Shown: positions 44,780 through 52,160 of the stretch, piece by piece
How the letters are laid out: each line of letters begins with the position of its first letter
Numbering within the stretch: the first letter of the stretch is position 1
Position numbers and translations under genes: made by a program
DNA from: Pseudomonadota bacterium
GTDB taxonomy: Bacteria; Pseudomonadota; Gammaproteobacteria; Steroidobacterales; Woeseiaceae
Assembly (NCBI GenBank): GCA_022563255.1
Contig: JADFNS010000004.1
Location: 1-64,000, forward strand
DNA: 64,000 nucleotides
Direction: 5' to 3'
Notes under the pieces: model-generated
Databases searched by the model: none
Told to the model about the DNA's origin: nothing
Seen by the model: the letters and a program-made list of their open reading frames with translations, nothing else

Positions 44780-45328
44780 ATGGACAAGGAAATCGGACTG
44801 CGGCTGAAGAATATTCGTACAGGACGAAACCTGTCGCAGCGCCAACTGGCGCGACAATCCGGGGTTGCAAACGCGACCATCTCCCAGATTGAGGCGGGCA
44901 AGCTGAATCCCACTGTCAGCATGCTCAAGAAGGTGCTGGATGGGTTTCCGATCAGTCTGGGCGATTTCTTCGGCAACGATTTTGAGGCGCCCGACCGCGT
45001 ATTTTTTCGTGCCGCGGACCTCACGGATATTGCGGACGGCGGGGTCTCATTTCGGCAGGTCGGCGCGAATCTCAACAATCGCGCGATACAGTTGCTGACT
45101 GAATGCTACCAACCGGGAGCGGGCACGGGCAAACATGCGATCACCCACGAGGGCGAAGAGTGTGGAATCATTCTTAGCGGATGTCTCGAAGTGACGGTTG
45201 GTGAGCAGTCGGCGGTGCTGAGAAAAGGCGATGCGTATTACTTCAAGAGCAACCAGCCGCACCAGTTCCGAAATCCTGGAAACAAGCCTTGCGAACTGAT
45301 CAGCGCCTGTACGCCGCCTACCTTTTAA
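44780..45328 (+). CDS. XRE-family regulator with C-terminal cupin domain
   Basis: The 182-residue product has an N-terminal XRE helix-turn-helix (LKNIRTGRNLSQRQLARQSG, then VANATISQIEAGKLNPTVSM) and a C-terminal cupin (TGKHAITHEGEECGIILSGC and KGDAYYFKSNQPHQFRNPG). This is the layout of PuuR-type regulators of polyamine and amino acid degradation, in which the cupin binds the inducer. Its divergence from the aminotransferase-MmsA pair and the palindrome in between point to control of that pathway. A GAGG lies 11 bases before ATG. Confidence 0.9.
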   Translation: MDKEIGLRLKNIRTGRNLSQRQLARQSGVANATISQIEAGKLNPTVSMLKKVLDGFPISLGDFFGNDFEAPDRVFFRAADLTDIADGGVSFRQVGANLNNRAIQLLTECYQPGAGTGKHAITHEGEECGIILSGCLEVTVGEQSAVLRKGDAYYFKSNQPHQFRNPGNKPCELISACTPPTF

Positions 45329-45389
45329 TGGGTGACCATTAGTGGCACAGTTACGCCCCTTCAGAATCACCTAAATCAACAGGATAGCT

Positions 45390-46382
45390 ATGGGCCAGTT
45401 CGGCACAGAATTTTGCGACCACATTGCGATTGTTCGCTACGAAAATGACGCCTGGCAGGCGCCTGAAATCGTGCCTTTGGCGCCGTTGCCCATGCATCCC
45501 GCCGCCCATGTTTTTCATTACGCCAGCACCTGCTTTGAGGGCTTCAAGGCCTATCGCTGGGATGATGGAAAAGCTTACATTTACAGGCTGCCGGATCACA
45601 TAGCGCGCATGCAAAATAGCGCAGCCTCGCTGCGATTGCCTGTTCCCGACGCGGATATTCTGACTGGCATGGTAATGGATCTTGTCGGTCGCCATATCGA
45701 CGACATACCGCTGCCTCCCAGCTCGCTCTACTTGCGCCCGACGTTGATCGGAACGTTGGAGAATATTGGCGCCGCCGCTTCCCCATCGACCGAGGCGACG
45801 CTCTTTGTTCTTGCATCGCCGGTTGGCGACTACTTTGCCGGTGGCTCGACGGCCCTGAAACTGCTGATCGAAGAGCAGCATGCTCGATCGACGGAGCAGC
45901 TTGGCAGTACCAAGACGGGCGGTAACTACGCAGCCGCGCTGGGCCCGACGCTGGAAGCAAAAGCGAAATACGGAGTCGATCAGGTGCTGTTCTGTCCGAA
46001 CGACGACGTTCAGGAAACGGGCGCGTCGAATTTTTTGCTCATCAGCGATGACGAAATTGTCACCAAGCCGCTGGACAGCACCATTCTGCACGGCATGACG
46101 CGAGATTCGGTACTGAAGCTCGCCGCGGATATGGGCTACAAGATCAACGAACGAAAATTCACAGTGGCTGAACTGCTTGATTACGTGAAAACTTACGAAG
46201 CCGCGCTGTCGGGTACAGCGGCTTGCCTGTCGCCCGTCGGCGCGCTGGTCCATCGGGGTCAGGAAATCAGCGTACGCGACGGGAAGGCCGGGCCGAATAC
46301 CGAAAAGCTTCGCAAGGCGCTGCAGGATATACAACACGGGCTGGCGCCGGATACCTATGGCTGGCTGACAGAGGTTCCCTAG
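45390..46382 (+). CDS. ilvE: Branched-chain amino acid aminotransferase (class IV PLP)
   Basis: The 330-residue product shows the fold-type IV transaminase motifs: HYASTCFEGFKAYRWDDGKA, LYLRPTLIGT, the Schiff-base Lys in GSTKTGGNYAAALGP, DVQETGASNFLLIS and LDSTILHGMTRDSVLKLA. It transfers amino groups between 2-oxoglutarate/glutamate and Leu, Ile and Val. AGGATAGCT precedes ATG. It follows the XRE-cupin gene by 61 bp on the same strand but is a housekeeping function; co-regulation is uncertain. Confidence 0.93.
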   Translation: MGQFGTEFCDHIAIVRYENDAWQAPEIVPLAPLPMHPAAHVFHYASTCFEGFKAYRWDDGKAYIYRLPDHIARMQNSAASLRLPVPDADILTGMVMDLVGRHIDDIPLPPSSLYLRPTLIGTLENIGAAASPSTEATLFVLASPVGDYFAGGSTALKLLIEEQHARSTEQLGSTKTGGNYAAALGPTLEAKAKYGVDQVLFCPNDDVQETGASNFLLISDDEIVTKPLDSTILHGMTRDSVLKLAADMGYKINERKFTVAELLDYVKTYEAALSGTAACLSPVGALVHRGQEISVRDGKAGPNTEKLRKALQDIQHGLAPDTYGWLTEVP

Positions 46383-46571
46383 ATCGCTTTCGAGAACCGG
46401 TTGTCGTTCTGCGCAAAGACATTTCCTAATTTGCTTATGGCGCTAACGCCCAGCGCGATGAGGTCGCCAGGTGTCGAATTTCGTTTTCATCCACGGTGCG
46501 TGAATCGACATCAATCGAAAATTCGCGTGCGCCGGATTCATCGAGCGCGTTTGCCCGATGCTCATCTGCCG

Positions 46572-47618
46572 TCAGGTCCGCACTGAACTGCAACGCCTGA
46601 GGCTGTGCAGGATGTACAGAGATACAGTGAACAACACCATAGCGACGGCTTGATGCAGGACGCCGAGGATGACGGGTACCGCCATGATCAAGGTAGTGAT
46701 GCCGAGCGCGACTTGCAGCGCAGTCGTGTGCAGCAACGCATTGACGGCCGGGCGGCTGCGATCAGGCAAGTCGGAATTGCGAGCATGCACCCAGAACGCA
46801 ATGACGGCGATTAAGGTCGAGATTGCCAAAATTCGGTGATCCAGTTGCGCGGTCGTCGCGTTGTCGAAAAAATTTCGCCAGAACGGCTGCAGCGCCATCG
46901 TTCCTGGTGGCACCCAATAGTCACCCATCATCGGAAATGTATTGTAAATCTTGCCGGCTTTAAGTCCGGCGACGAAGCCGCCTGAAATTATCGTGACGGA
47001 GGTCATTATTGTCAGCGCCAGCGACTTGCCATACCAGGCGTGTCTGTTGCCGCCGACGGCCGGAAACAACAACGACATTGCAACCCAGAACATGTACGCA
47101 TAGATCAGAAATGCCGCCACGAGGTGCGCGGTCAGTCGGTATTGACTGACGTGCGGCACGTCGACGAGACCGCTGGCGACCATGTACCAGCCGAGCGCGG
47201 CCTGCAGTCCGCCCAGAATGAACATCAACAGGTATTTCGGCCATTCGGCTGCCGCAATGCGGCCGGTCGCGAAAAAGAAAACGCAGGGAAGGAGAAATAC
47301 AATAGCGATGGTTCGGCCCAGCAGGCGGTGGAGAAACTCGAGCCAGAAAATGTCTTTGAACGCGTGGACATCCATGTGCGAATTCACTTTCTCGAATTCT
47401 GGCGACTGCTGGTACATCTCGAACGCACGTTGCCATTCGACATCGGTAAACGGCGGCAACCATCCCGTCAGCGGGCGCCAGTCAACCATCGATAAGCCGG
47501 ATCCCGTCAGGCGCGTGAATCCGCCCAACACCACCATCACAAACACGAGCGCGCAGCAAAGCAGCAACCAGACTGCGACGGCTCGAGACTGCGATTGAGT
47601 TTCGCCCGGATTATTCAC
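46572..47618 (-). CDS. ctaA: Heme A synthase (COX15/CtaA)
   Basis: The 348-residue product has about eight membrane helices and the COX15-type motifs VLGGFTRLTGSGLSMVDWRP near residue 31, FWLEFLHRLLGRTIAIVFLL (His ligand), RLTAHLVAAFLIY, NTFPMMGDYWVPPG and QLDHRILAIST plus GVLHQAVAMVLF (C-terminal His ligands). It oxidises heme O to heme A for cytochrome aa3 oxidases in the inner membrane. The GTG start overlaps the upstream small membrane ORF by 8 bp. No intact oxidase subunit gene is in the window, only a decayed heme-copper oxidase subunit I a short way upstream. Confidence 0.93.
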   Translation of the reverse strand: MNNPGETQSQSRAVAVWLLLCCALVFVMVVLGGFTRLTGSGLSMVDWRPLTGWLPPFTDVEWQRAFEMYQQSPEFEKVNSHMDVHAFKDIFWLEFLHRLLGRTIAIVFLLPCVFFFATGRIAAAEWPKYLLMFILGGLQAALGWYMVASGLVDVPHVSQYRLTAHLVAAFLIYAYMFWVAMSLLFPAVGGNRHAWYGKSLALTIMTSVTIISGGFVAGLKAGKIYNTFPMMGDYWVPPGTMALQPFWRNFFDNATTAQLDHRILAISTLIAVIAFWVHARNSDLPDRSRPAVNALLHTTALQVALGITTLIMAVPVILGVLHQAVAMVLFTVSLYILHSLRRCSSVRT

Positions 47619-47958
47619 TTATAGGGAGTGCCCATCGGTTCCCGCACAAGGCCAGCAATCTTAGCAGGCCCAGTCCGGCCCTGAGTGCCAAAGATCCGGC
47701 AAGGATTATTATCACCGCCGCGATCACCGCCCCGATGCGATGCAGTGTGTGAATGTCAGCGCGCTCGCCACCACCGATAGCGAGTCCTGTGGGACCGACT
47801 TCATGAGACCGGCCCAAGTCGAAAGCAGCACCTAGTAATGAACCGCCACCGAGGTTGCCCATGACCACGGCGGGGCTGTGCAGTCCGGCGGAATAAATTG
47901 CGAGCCACGCCAGGAAAACGGTCAGCATGAAACGTTGACGACAAATGCTGGCCGTCAT
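47611..47958 (-). CDS. Small membrane protein upstream of heme A synthase
   Basis: The 115-residue frame has two hydrophobic segments: an N-terminal one (LTVFLAWLAIYSAGLHSPAV) and a second near residues 75-100 preceded by IHTLHRIGAVIAAVIIILAG. The His-Arg before the second helix resembles a helix of COX15 proteins, so it may be a relic or a partial heme A synthase-like module. It starts 5 bp after a 38-residue membrane ORF and overlaps the COX15 gene by GTGAATAA, so the three are likely co-translated. An alternative ATG is at 47928. Function unknown. Confidence 0.5.
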   Translation of the reverse strand: MTASICRQRFMLTVFLAWLAIYSAGLHSPAVVMGNLGGGSLLGAAFDLGRSHEVGPTGLAIGGGERADIHTLHRIGAVIAAVIIILAGSLALRAGLGLLRLLALCGNRWALPISE

Positions 47959-47963
47959 TTGAA

Positions 47964-48080
47964 TCAGGCATCTTCGTCCGTTTTTCTCCCCTTTCGTCGC
48001 GTGCGATAGCGCGAACTCATGACAATGACGGCGATTGCCAGAAACACCGCAATGACCCCTCCTACTTCCGCTGATTCCAT
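47964..48080 (-). CDS. 38-residue single-pass membrane protein
   Basis: The frame reads MESAEVGGVIAVFLAIAVIV and then MSSRYRTRRKGRKTDEDA before TGA: an acidic N terminus, one membrane helix (about residues 7-22) and a strongly basic, charged C-terminal tail. AGGAG stands 5 bases before the ATG, a textbook ribosome binding site. The orientation should put the basic tail in the cytoplasm. It is probably a small subunit or assembly factor of a cytochrome oxidase, given its coupling to heme A synthase and the decayed oxidase gene just upstream; that role is inference. Its size makes automated tools likely to miss it. Confidence 0.6.
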   Translation of the reverse strand: MESAEVGGVIAVFLAIAVIVMSSRYRTRRKGRKTDEDA

Positions 48081-48159
48081 GTCAACTCCTCACCTGATGG
48101 CACGCGACAAGAGCACAACCTTTATCGGTCGCGCCAGATTCGACATGATACTAACTCTA

Positions 48160-48184
48160 TGTCCGCTTTGCATTGCGGTTTCAA
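48160..48184. repeat. Solitary copy of the TGTCCGCTTT repeat
   Basis: TGTCCGCTTTGCATTGCGGT is a degenerate single copy of the palindromic repeat clustered near 2.3 kb. It lies in the otherwise empty 250 bp between the small membrane ORF and the oxidase pseudogene. The same gap holds a GGCCGTC...GACGGCC inverted repeat near 48246-48280. Confidence 0.45.
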
Positions 48185-48329
48185 CCGGTCGATGCAACAC
48201 CTAAATGTCTAGCTATAGAGAGGAGGATGTTGAAAATGAAGTAGCGGCCGTCGTTAATGTAGTCAAAAAATGACGGCCAATACCCCGAATTATTGGACGA
48301 TGAACTGGTTAAATCGGACCAGGCAATCG

Positions 48330-48877
48330 TCAACGGTTCTTATACAGAAACGGCATCGCGATAACGGGCAGTGCGAGGAAAATTGCAAAAACCAGTGTCA
48401 GGCGCGGCGTTAGCTCGAAGCGGCAACCGCTCGCTGTTGCCAGTACGACCCACGCGATCATCATGAGCAGTGAATAACTGAACGGCACGATATGGCCGTC
48501 GCCTCAGAACAAAAATTCGAAATAGACTTGTCCCTCCATTTTCGCTGGCAGGCCAAACCAGGACGCCGCGATCGCGAACAATGTCAGTCCACCGTAAAAC
48601 AGCGGGGCTTGTTCGTGGTCTTACTGAGACTCCAGCAGGCGGCCGAAAATGCGAGCAACCAGATCATTACTGACAACGTCACATGCACGACAAGTGCAAC
48701 CCGGAAGAAATCAACAAAGGGAAATAGTTCCTGCACCAGGTGTGTTCGGGCCAGGACCAGAAGTATCGAAAAAATTCTCGCTGCGACCAAAGAAATCAGG
48801 CCGAGGGTTAACCATGCCGATGCGGCGAAAATTAAAGGCCAAAAGCTGCGTACGTCAATGCGTGATAATCTCGAGCG
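48330..48877 (-). pseudogene. Heme-copper oxidase subunit I (cbb3/NOR-like), truncated and frameshifted
   Basis: The N-terminal piece reads WPLIFAASAWLTLGLISLVA, ILLVLARTHLVQELFPFVDF and FRVALVVHVTLSVMIWLLAF, which is the start of a heme-copper oxidase subunit I with the HV-LSV low-spin heme ligand region. After SLSK the frame shifts to EQAPLFYGGLTLFAIAASWF, stops at TGA (48504-48506), and continues in frame as GDGHIVPFSYSLLMMIAWVV to a final YKNR stop. The rest of the subunit (catalytic histidines) is absent. The upstream end is uncertain and overlaps the start of the divergent hydroxy-acid dehydrogenase gene. Confidence 0.75.
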
Positions 48878-50026
48878 ATGAAGATCTCGGATTGCAATAA
48901 CATCATGGATTTTCGGCTTATCGCCCGGCGAAAGTTGCCGGCAGCGATATTTCATTATCTCGACGGCGGTGCGGACGACGAGTGGACGCTGGGCCGAAAT
49001 ACGGCGGCGTTTAATGACTACGAGCTATTGCCTGCACAGCTTTCAGATGTCAGCAACGTAAGTCTCAAAACAAAATTATTTGGTGAAGAAGTCGACTGGC
49101 CGGTTATGATCTCACCGACCGGAGCATCGAAATTATTTCATGCTGCTGGCGAGCCGGCGGTCATTCGAGCCGCAGAAAAATTCGGCATGGTCTACAGCCT
49201 GTCCACTCTCGGGACGATGACAATAGAAGACGTTTCTGCAGCATGCAGTGGACCGAAGATGTATCAATTGTACATCTTCAAAGATCGAGAGCTGACCAGA
49301 GACCTGATCGACCGGTGCAAAGCGGCGGGATTCCGGGCGCTTTGCCTAACCGTCGACACTCCCGTAGCAGGTAATCGCGAACGCGATCACGTCTACGGCT
49401 TCGCCACTGGAAAATTCAAGTTGCGCAGCGTTCCCAGCATGCTGCGTCATCCGGGCTGGCTGTACCGGGTGCTGGTCAAAAACGATCTGGACATGGTGAA
49501 TCTCGCAACCAGCGTTCGGCCGGACCAATTCGCTGACATGAGCTTGCTCGAGTATTTCAACAGCCAGCTGGATCGCTCGTTGACCTGGAAAGACGTCGAA
49601 TGGCTGGCGGCGCAGTGGGACGGACCGCTCGTCATCAAGGGCGTGCAGACAGTGGCGGATTGCAGAAATGCGGCCAACTCGGGCGCTACGGCGGTTATGC
49701 TCTCGAATCACGGTGGACGACAGCTCGAGGGAGCGCCCGCGCCGGTCGATTGCATTGCGGATGTCGCGGATGCTCTGCACGACAAACTCGAAATCATCTG
49801 TGATGGTGGTGTGCGTCGCGGCACGCACGTTATAAAGGCTCTGGCGTTGGGTGCCAGCGCTTGCAGCATAGGTCGCGGCTACCTTTATCCGTTGGCCGCC
49901 GGCGGCCAGGCCGGCGTAGAAAGAGGCCTGCAGCTGCTGCGGGACGAGGTCGCAAGAACCATGGCGTTGCTGGGTTGCGATTCCATCGGCAAGCTGGGTT
50001 CAAGCTTCATTCGCCGCCGTCGCTAG
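48878..50026 (+). CDS. FMN-dependent alpha-hydroxy-acid dehydrogenase
   Basis: The 382-residue product matches the L-lactate/glycolate/mandelate oxidase family: AIFHYLDGGADDEWTLGRNT near the N terminus, ISPTGASKLFHAAGEPAVIR, DTPVAGNRERD, the FMN/catalytic-base block SNHGGRQLEGAPAPVDCIAD (His as base), CDGGVRRGTHVIKALALGAS and IGRGYLYPLAAGG. It oxidises a 2-hydroxy acid (probably L-lactate or similar) to the 2-keto acid. No signal peptide or membrane helix is visible. It begins right where the oxidase pseudogene on the other strand would start. Confidence 0.9.
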   Translation: MKISDCNNIMDFRLIARRKLPAAIFHYLDGGADDEWTLGRNTAAFNDYELLPAQLSDVSNVSLKTKLFGEEVDWPVMISPTGASKLFHAAGEPAVIRAAEKFGMVYSLSTLGTMTIEDVSAACSGPKMYQLYIFKDRELTRDLIDRCKAAGFRALCLTVDTPVAGNRERDHVYGFATGKFKLRSVPSMLRHPGWLYRVLVKNDLDMVNLATSVRPDQFADMSLLEYFNSQLDRSLTWKDVEWLAAQWDGPLVIKGVQTVADCRNAANSGATAVMLSNHGGRQLEGAPAPVDCIADVADALHDKLEIICDGGVRRGTHVIKALALGASACSIGRGYLYPLAAGGQAGVERGLQLLRDEVARTMALLGCDSIGKLGSSFIRRRR

Positions 50027-50252
50027 TTAAAAACGCGCAATATCGGGCATATTTCTCGCTGAATTCAAGAAATTGCCTGCGAAGCGAGAGCAATTGACCA
50101 CATATAACCCTCTAAAACACCAACTTATCGTCCGGTGCCGGGTATTGACTGGAAATTGGTGTGCATTTGCGAGTACCATTTCTGCTGCCGTAACCTAAGA
50201 CGGTGCAGTGTTTGAGCCGTCTCAATGACGGGAGTTTTTTGAAGAGGTAGCT

Positions 50253-50465
50253 ATGTCAGGCGAAAGAGTTGAAGGAACCGTAAAGTGGTTCAACGACGAT
50301 AAAGGATTTGGTTTTATCGAACGTGAAGGTGGTCAGGACGTGTTCGTGCACCACACAGCCGTTCAGATGGAGGGTTTCAAATCCTTGAAAGAAGGCCAAA
50401 AGGTCACGATGGAAGTGACACAGGGTGAAAAAGGTCCTCAGGCGGAAAACGTAATCGCCGAGTAA
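50253..50465 (+). CDS. Cold-shock domain protein
   Basis: The 70-residue product is a single cold-shock domain: [20 protein letters not shown] (RNP1 KGFGFIER) and [11 protein letters not shown] (RNP2). It binds single-stranded RNA or DNA and melts RNA structure. The 226-bp upstream region is non-coding; a long leader is common for csp genes and often carries temperature-responsive structure, and ACCGTCTCAATGACGGG-like inverted segments are present near 50215. GAAGAGGTAGCT precedes the ATG. Confidence 0.95.
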   Translation: MSGERVEGTVKWFNDDKGFGFIEREGGQDVFVHHTAVQMEGFKSLKEGQKVTMEVTQGEKGPQAENVIAE

Positions 50466-50514
50466 GCCTGTTTGGATTTTGTATTCGGCGGATGATTTGC
50501 AGTCTGAGACGGCC

Positions 50515-50777
50515 GTGAAAATCCGCATACGAGACAATTCCGTTCGACTACGTCGTGCGCGTGGCGAAATCGATGTCATGCGTGAAAACGGCGTCGTGAT
50601 GTCGCTAACGCATTTTCCGGGCGGAAAGGAATTCCGCTATTCGCTGGAAAGCAGCCCGACGACGGTACGGCGCTGAAAATTCTCGTTGAAAAAGACTTCG
50701 CTTGTCTCACGCCCAGGGAGGGAGAAGACGACGCGGACATGTTCCCGCATCCCGATAGCGGCAAGAGTGAGTGCTGA
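50515..50777 (+). pseudogene. DUF7009-like small gene, internally deleted and frameshifted
   Basis: From GTG at 50515 the frame reads VKIRIRDNSVRLRRARGEID, then THFPGGKEFRYSLESSP, and stops at 50676. A second frame overlaps and continues as DDGTALKILVEKDFACLTPR and EGEDDADMFPHPDSGKSEC to TGA. The beginning (KIRIR-NS-RLR) and end (LKILVEKDFACL...DADMFPHP) are those of small uncharacterised DUF7009-type proteins of about 120 residues, with roughly 40 central residues missing. The TGA overlaps the ATG of the next gene (TGATG), so the pair was probably coupled. Confidence 0.65.
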
Positions 50778-51472
50778 TGTCGAACGGTCGCTACCGTAAT
50801 TTCGAACCGAGAACCCTGAAGTTTCTGCAAGAGCTCAGCGCGAACAACAATCGTGAGTGGTTCAAGGCCAATAAAACCCGTTATGAAGAAGACGTGCTGG
50901 ATGTCGCATTGCGCTTCATCCACTCGATGCAGGACCCACTGGCAAAATTTGCGCCACATTTCACGGCCGTTGCGACCCGCATCGGCGGATCACTGATGCG
51001 CGTCTATCGTGATACCCGTTTTTCGAAAAACAAATTACCGTACAAGACGAACATCGGCATTCAGTTTCGGCACGAACGAGCCAGGGACGTCCATTCGCCC
51101 GGTTATTATGTCCATATTGATCCTGACGAAGTCTTTATCGGCGTGGGCATGTGGCGCCCGGACTCGGATTCTTTGCGCGGGATTCGCGAACGCATCGCGG
51201 CGCGGCCCGGCGAGTGGAAGCACGCTATAGAGTTACCGGCTTTCCGGCGGCAATTCAGTCTCGGTGGCGAGTCCCTGCAACGGCCGCCGCGAGGGTTCGA
51301 CAAGGAGCATCCGCTAATCGACGACATCAAGCGGAAGAGTTTTATCGCGGTTCGGACTCTGGCGGTAGCAGATTGTCTGAAACCGCAATTTCAGCGCAGC
51401 ATCGAGACCTCGTTTAAGCACGCCACCGCGTACATGAAGTTTCTCTGCAAGGCGGTTGGGGTGGAGTTCTAG
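50777..51472 (+). CDS. DUF2461/TIGR02453 family protein
   Basis: The 231-residue product begins FEPRTLKFLQELSANNNREW and FKANKTRYEEDV and contains RVYRDTRFSKNKLPYKTNIG, the signature of the DUF2461 family, whose structure is a beta-rich fold of unknown function. It is often found alone in bacteria. Its start overlaps the DUF7009-like remnant, and its stop overlaps the converging redoxin gene by 4 bp. A GTG two codons upstream is less likely. Confidence 0.9.
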   Translation: MSNGRYRNFEPRTLKFLQELSANNNREWFKANKTRYEEDVLDVALRFIHSMQDPLAKFAPHFTAVATRIGGSLMRVYRDTRFSKNKLPYKTNIGIQFRHERARDVHSPGYYVHIDPDEVFIGVGMWRPDSDSLRGIRERIAARPGEWKHAIELPAFRRQFSLGGESLQRPPRGFDKEHPLIDDIKRKSFIAVRTLAVADCLKPQFQRSIETSFKHATAYMKFLCKAVGVEF

Positions 51473-52056
51473 CGCGCCAGCGCTTTTCTGAGTTCGTCCA
51501 GCAAAGTCTCGGGATTCGGGCGGTCGATGATGCGCTTCGATAATTCGGTATAGCGAATAATTCCGGCGCGATCGATGACCAGCGCCGTCGGCCAGATCGT
51601 ATCGCTGCCATATTCCTTGCGATGATCTTCCGGTACGCCGGATGGGTGCAGCAATCCCAGTTGCTTAGTCACGCTAAGATTTTCGTCGAGCCAAAAGTCG
51701 AATTCGACCTTGAAAAACTCGGCGACGCGACGAGTTGTTTCGAGCGGTTTCGGGGTGACGAGAATGAGACGCGCACCGAGATCGACGATGTCCTTGTAAT
51801 AGACCGTCAGGTCTTCGACCTGGGAACTGCAGAACGGACACCAGCTGCCGCGAACAAAAAGCATCACCGTGGCGGTGCCGTGCAACTCAGCGGAGTGAAC
51901 CGGGTCGCCGTCTTCATCGATGGCATGAAAATCGGGCAGTGGTTGCCCGCGTCGCAATACGGCGGGCACCGGTTTGCCGACCGTGTGCAGACGCCGGTAC
52001 GCGAAAGCCGCGATAGCCACAATGGCGACGATAATCAGGATCGCTGTCGTGTTCAC
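51469..52056 (-). CDS. Membrane-anchored AhpC/TSA-like redoxin
   Basis: The product (195 residues from GTG at 52056) has an N-terminal membrane anchor (TTAILIIVAIVAIAAFAYRR) and a thioredoxin-fold domain with GQPLPDFHAIDEDGDPVHSA, the active site LFVRGSWCPFCSSQVEDLTV (CPFC), VTPKPLETTRR and YGSDTIWPTALVIDRAGIIR (cis-Pro-like region). It probably reduces peroxides or disulfides at the membrane. The start is uncertain: GTG at 52056 places the helix at the N terminus; an ATG at 52110 would add 18 polar residues. It diverges from acetoacetyl-CoA synthetase. Confidence 0.82.
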   Translation of the reverse strand: MNTTAILIIVAIVAIAAFAYRRLHTVGKPVPAVLRRGQPLPDFHAIDEDGDPVHSAELHGTATVMLFVRGSWCPFCSSQVEDLTVYYKDIVDLGARLILVTPKPLETTRRVAEFFKVEFDFWLDENLSVTKQLGLLHPSGVPEDHRKEYGSDTIWPTALVIDRAGIIRYTELSKRIIDRPNPETLLDELRKALAR

Positions 52057-52160
52057 AATATCTTCGTTCCCGGGCCCGTATTCCGGACAGTATCGCCCTC
52101 GATTGGTCATGGACACAAGCACGGTTTTATGGATACTGGCATGAACTTTCACGCACGCAG

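Noticed and set aside
45351-46337. 328-residue ORF opposite the branched-chain aminotransferase gene
   Set aside because: The aminotransferase on the plus strand has full catalytic motifs, whereas the antisense product is a basic, motif-free sequence.
46435-46571. Minus-strand open stretch after the heme A synthase stop
   Set aside because: It encodes plausible-looking acidic sequence (TADEHRANALDE) but has no start of its own and no recognised family; it may be a chance frame.
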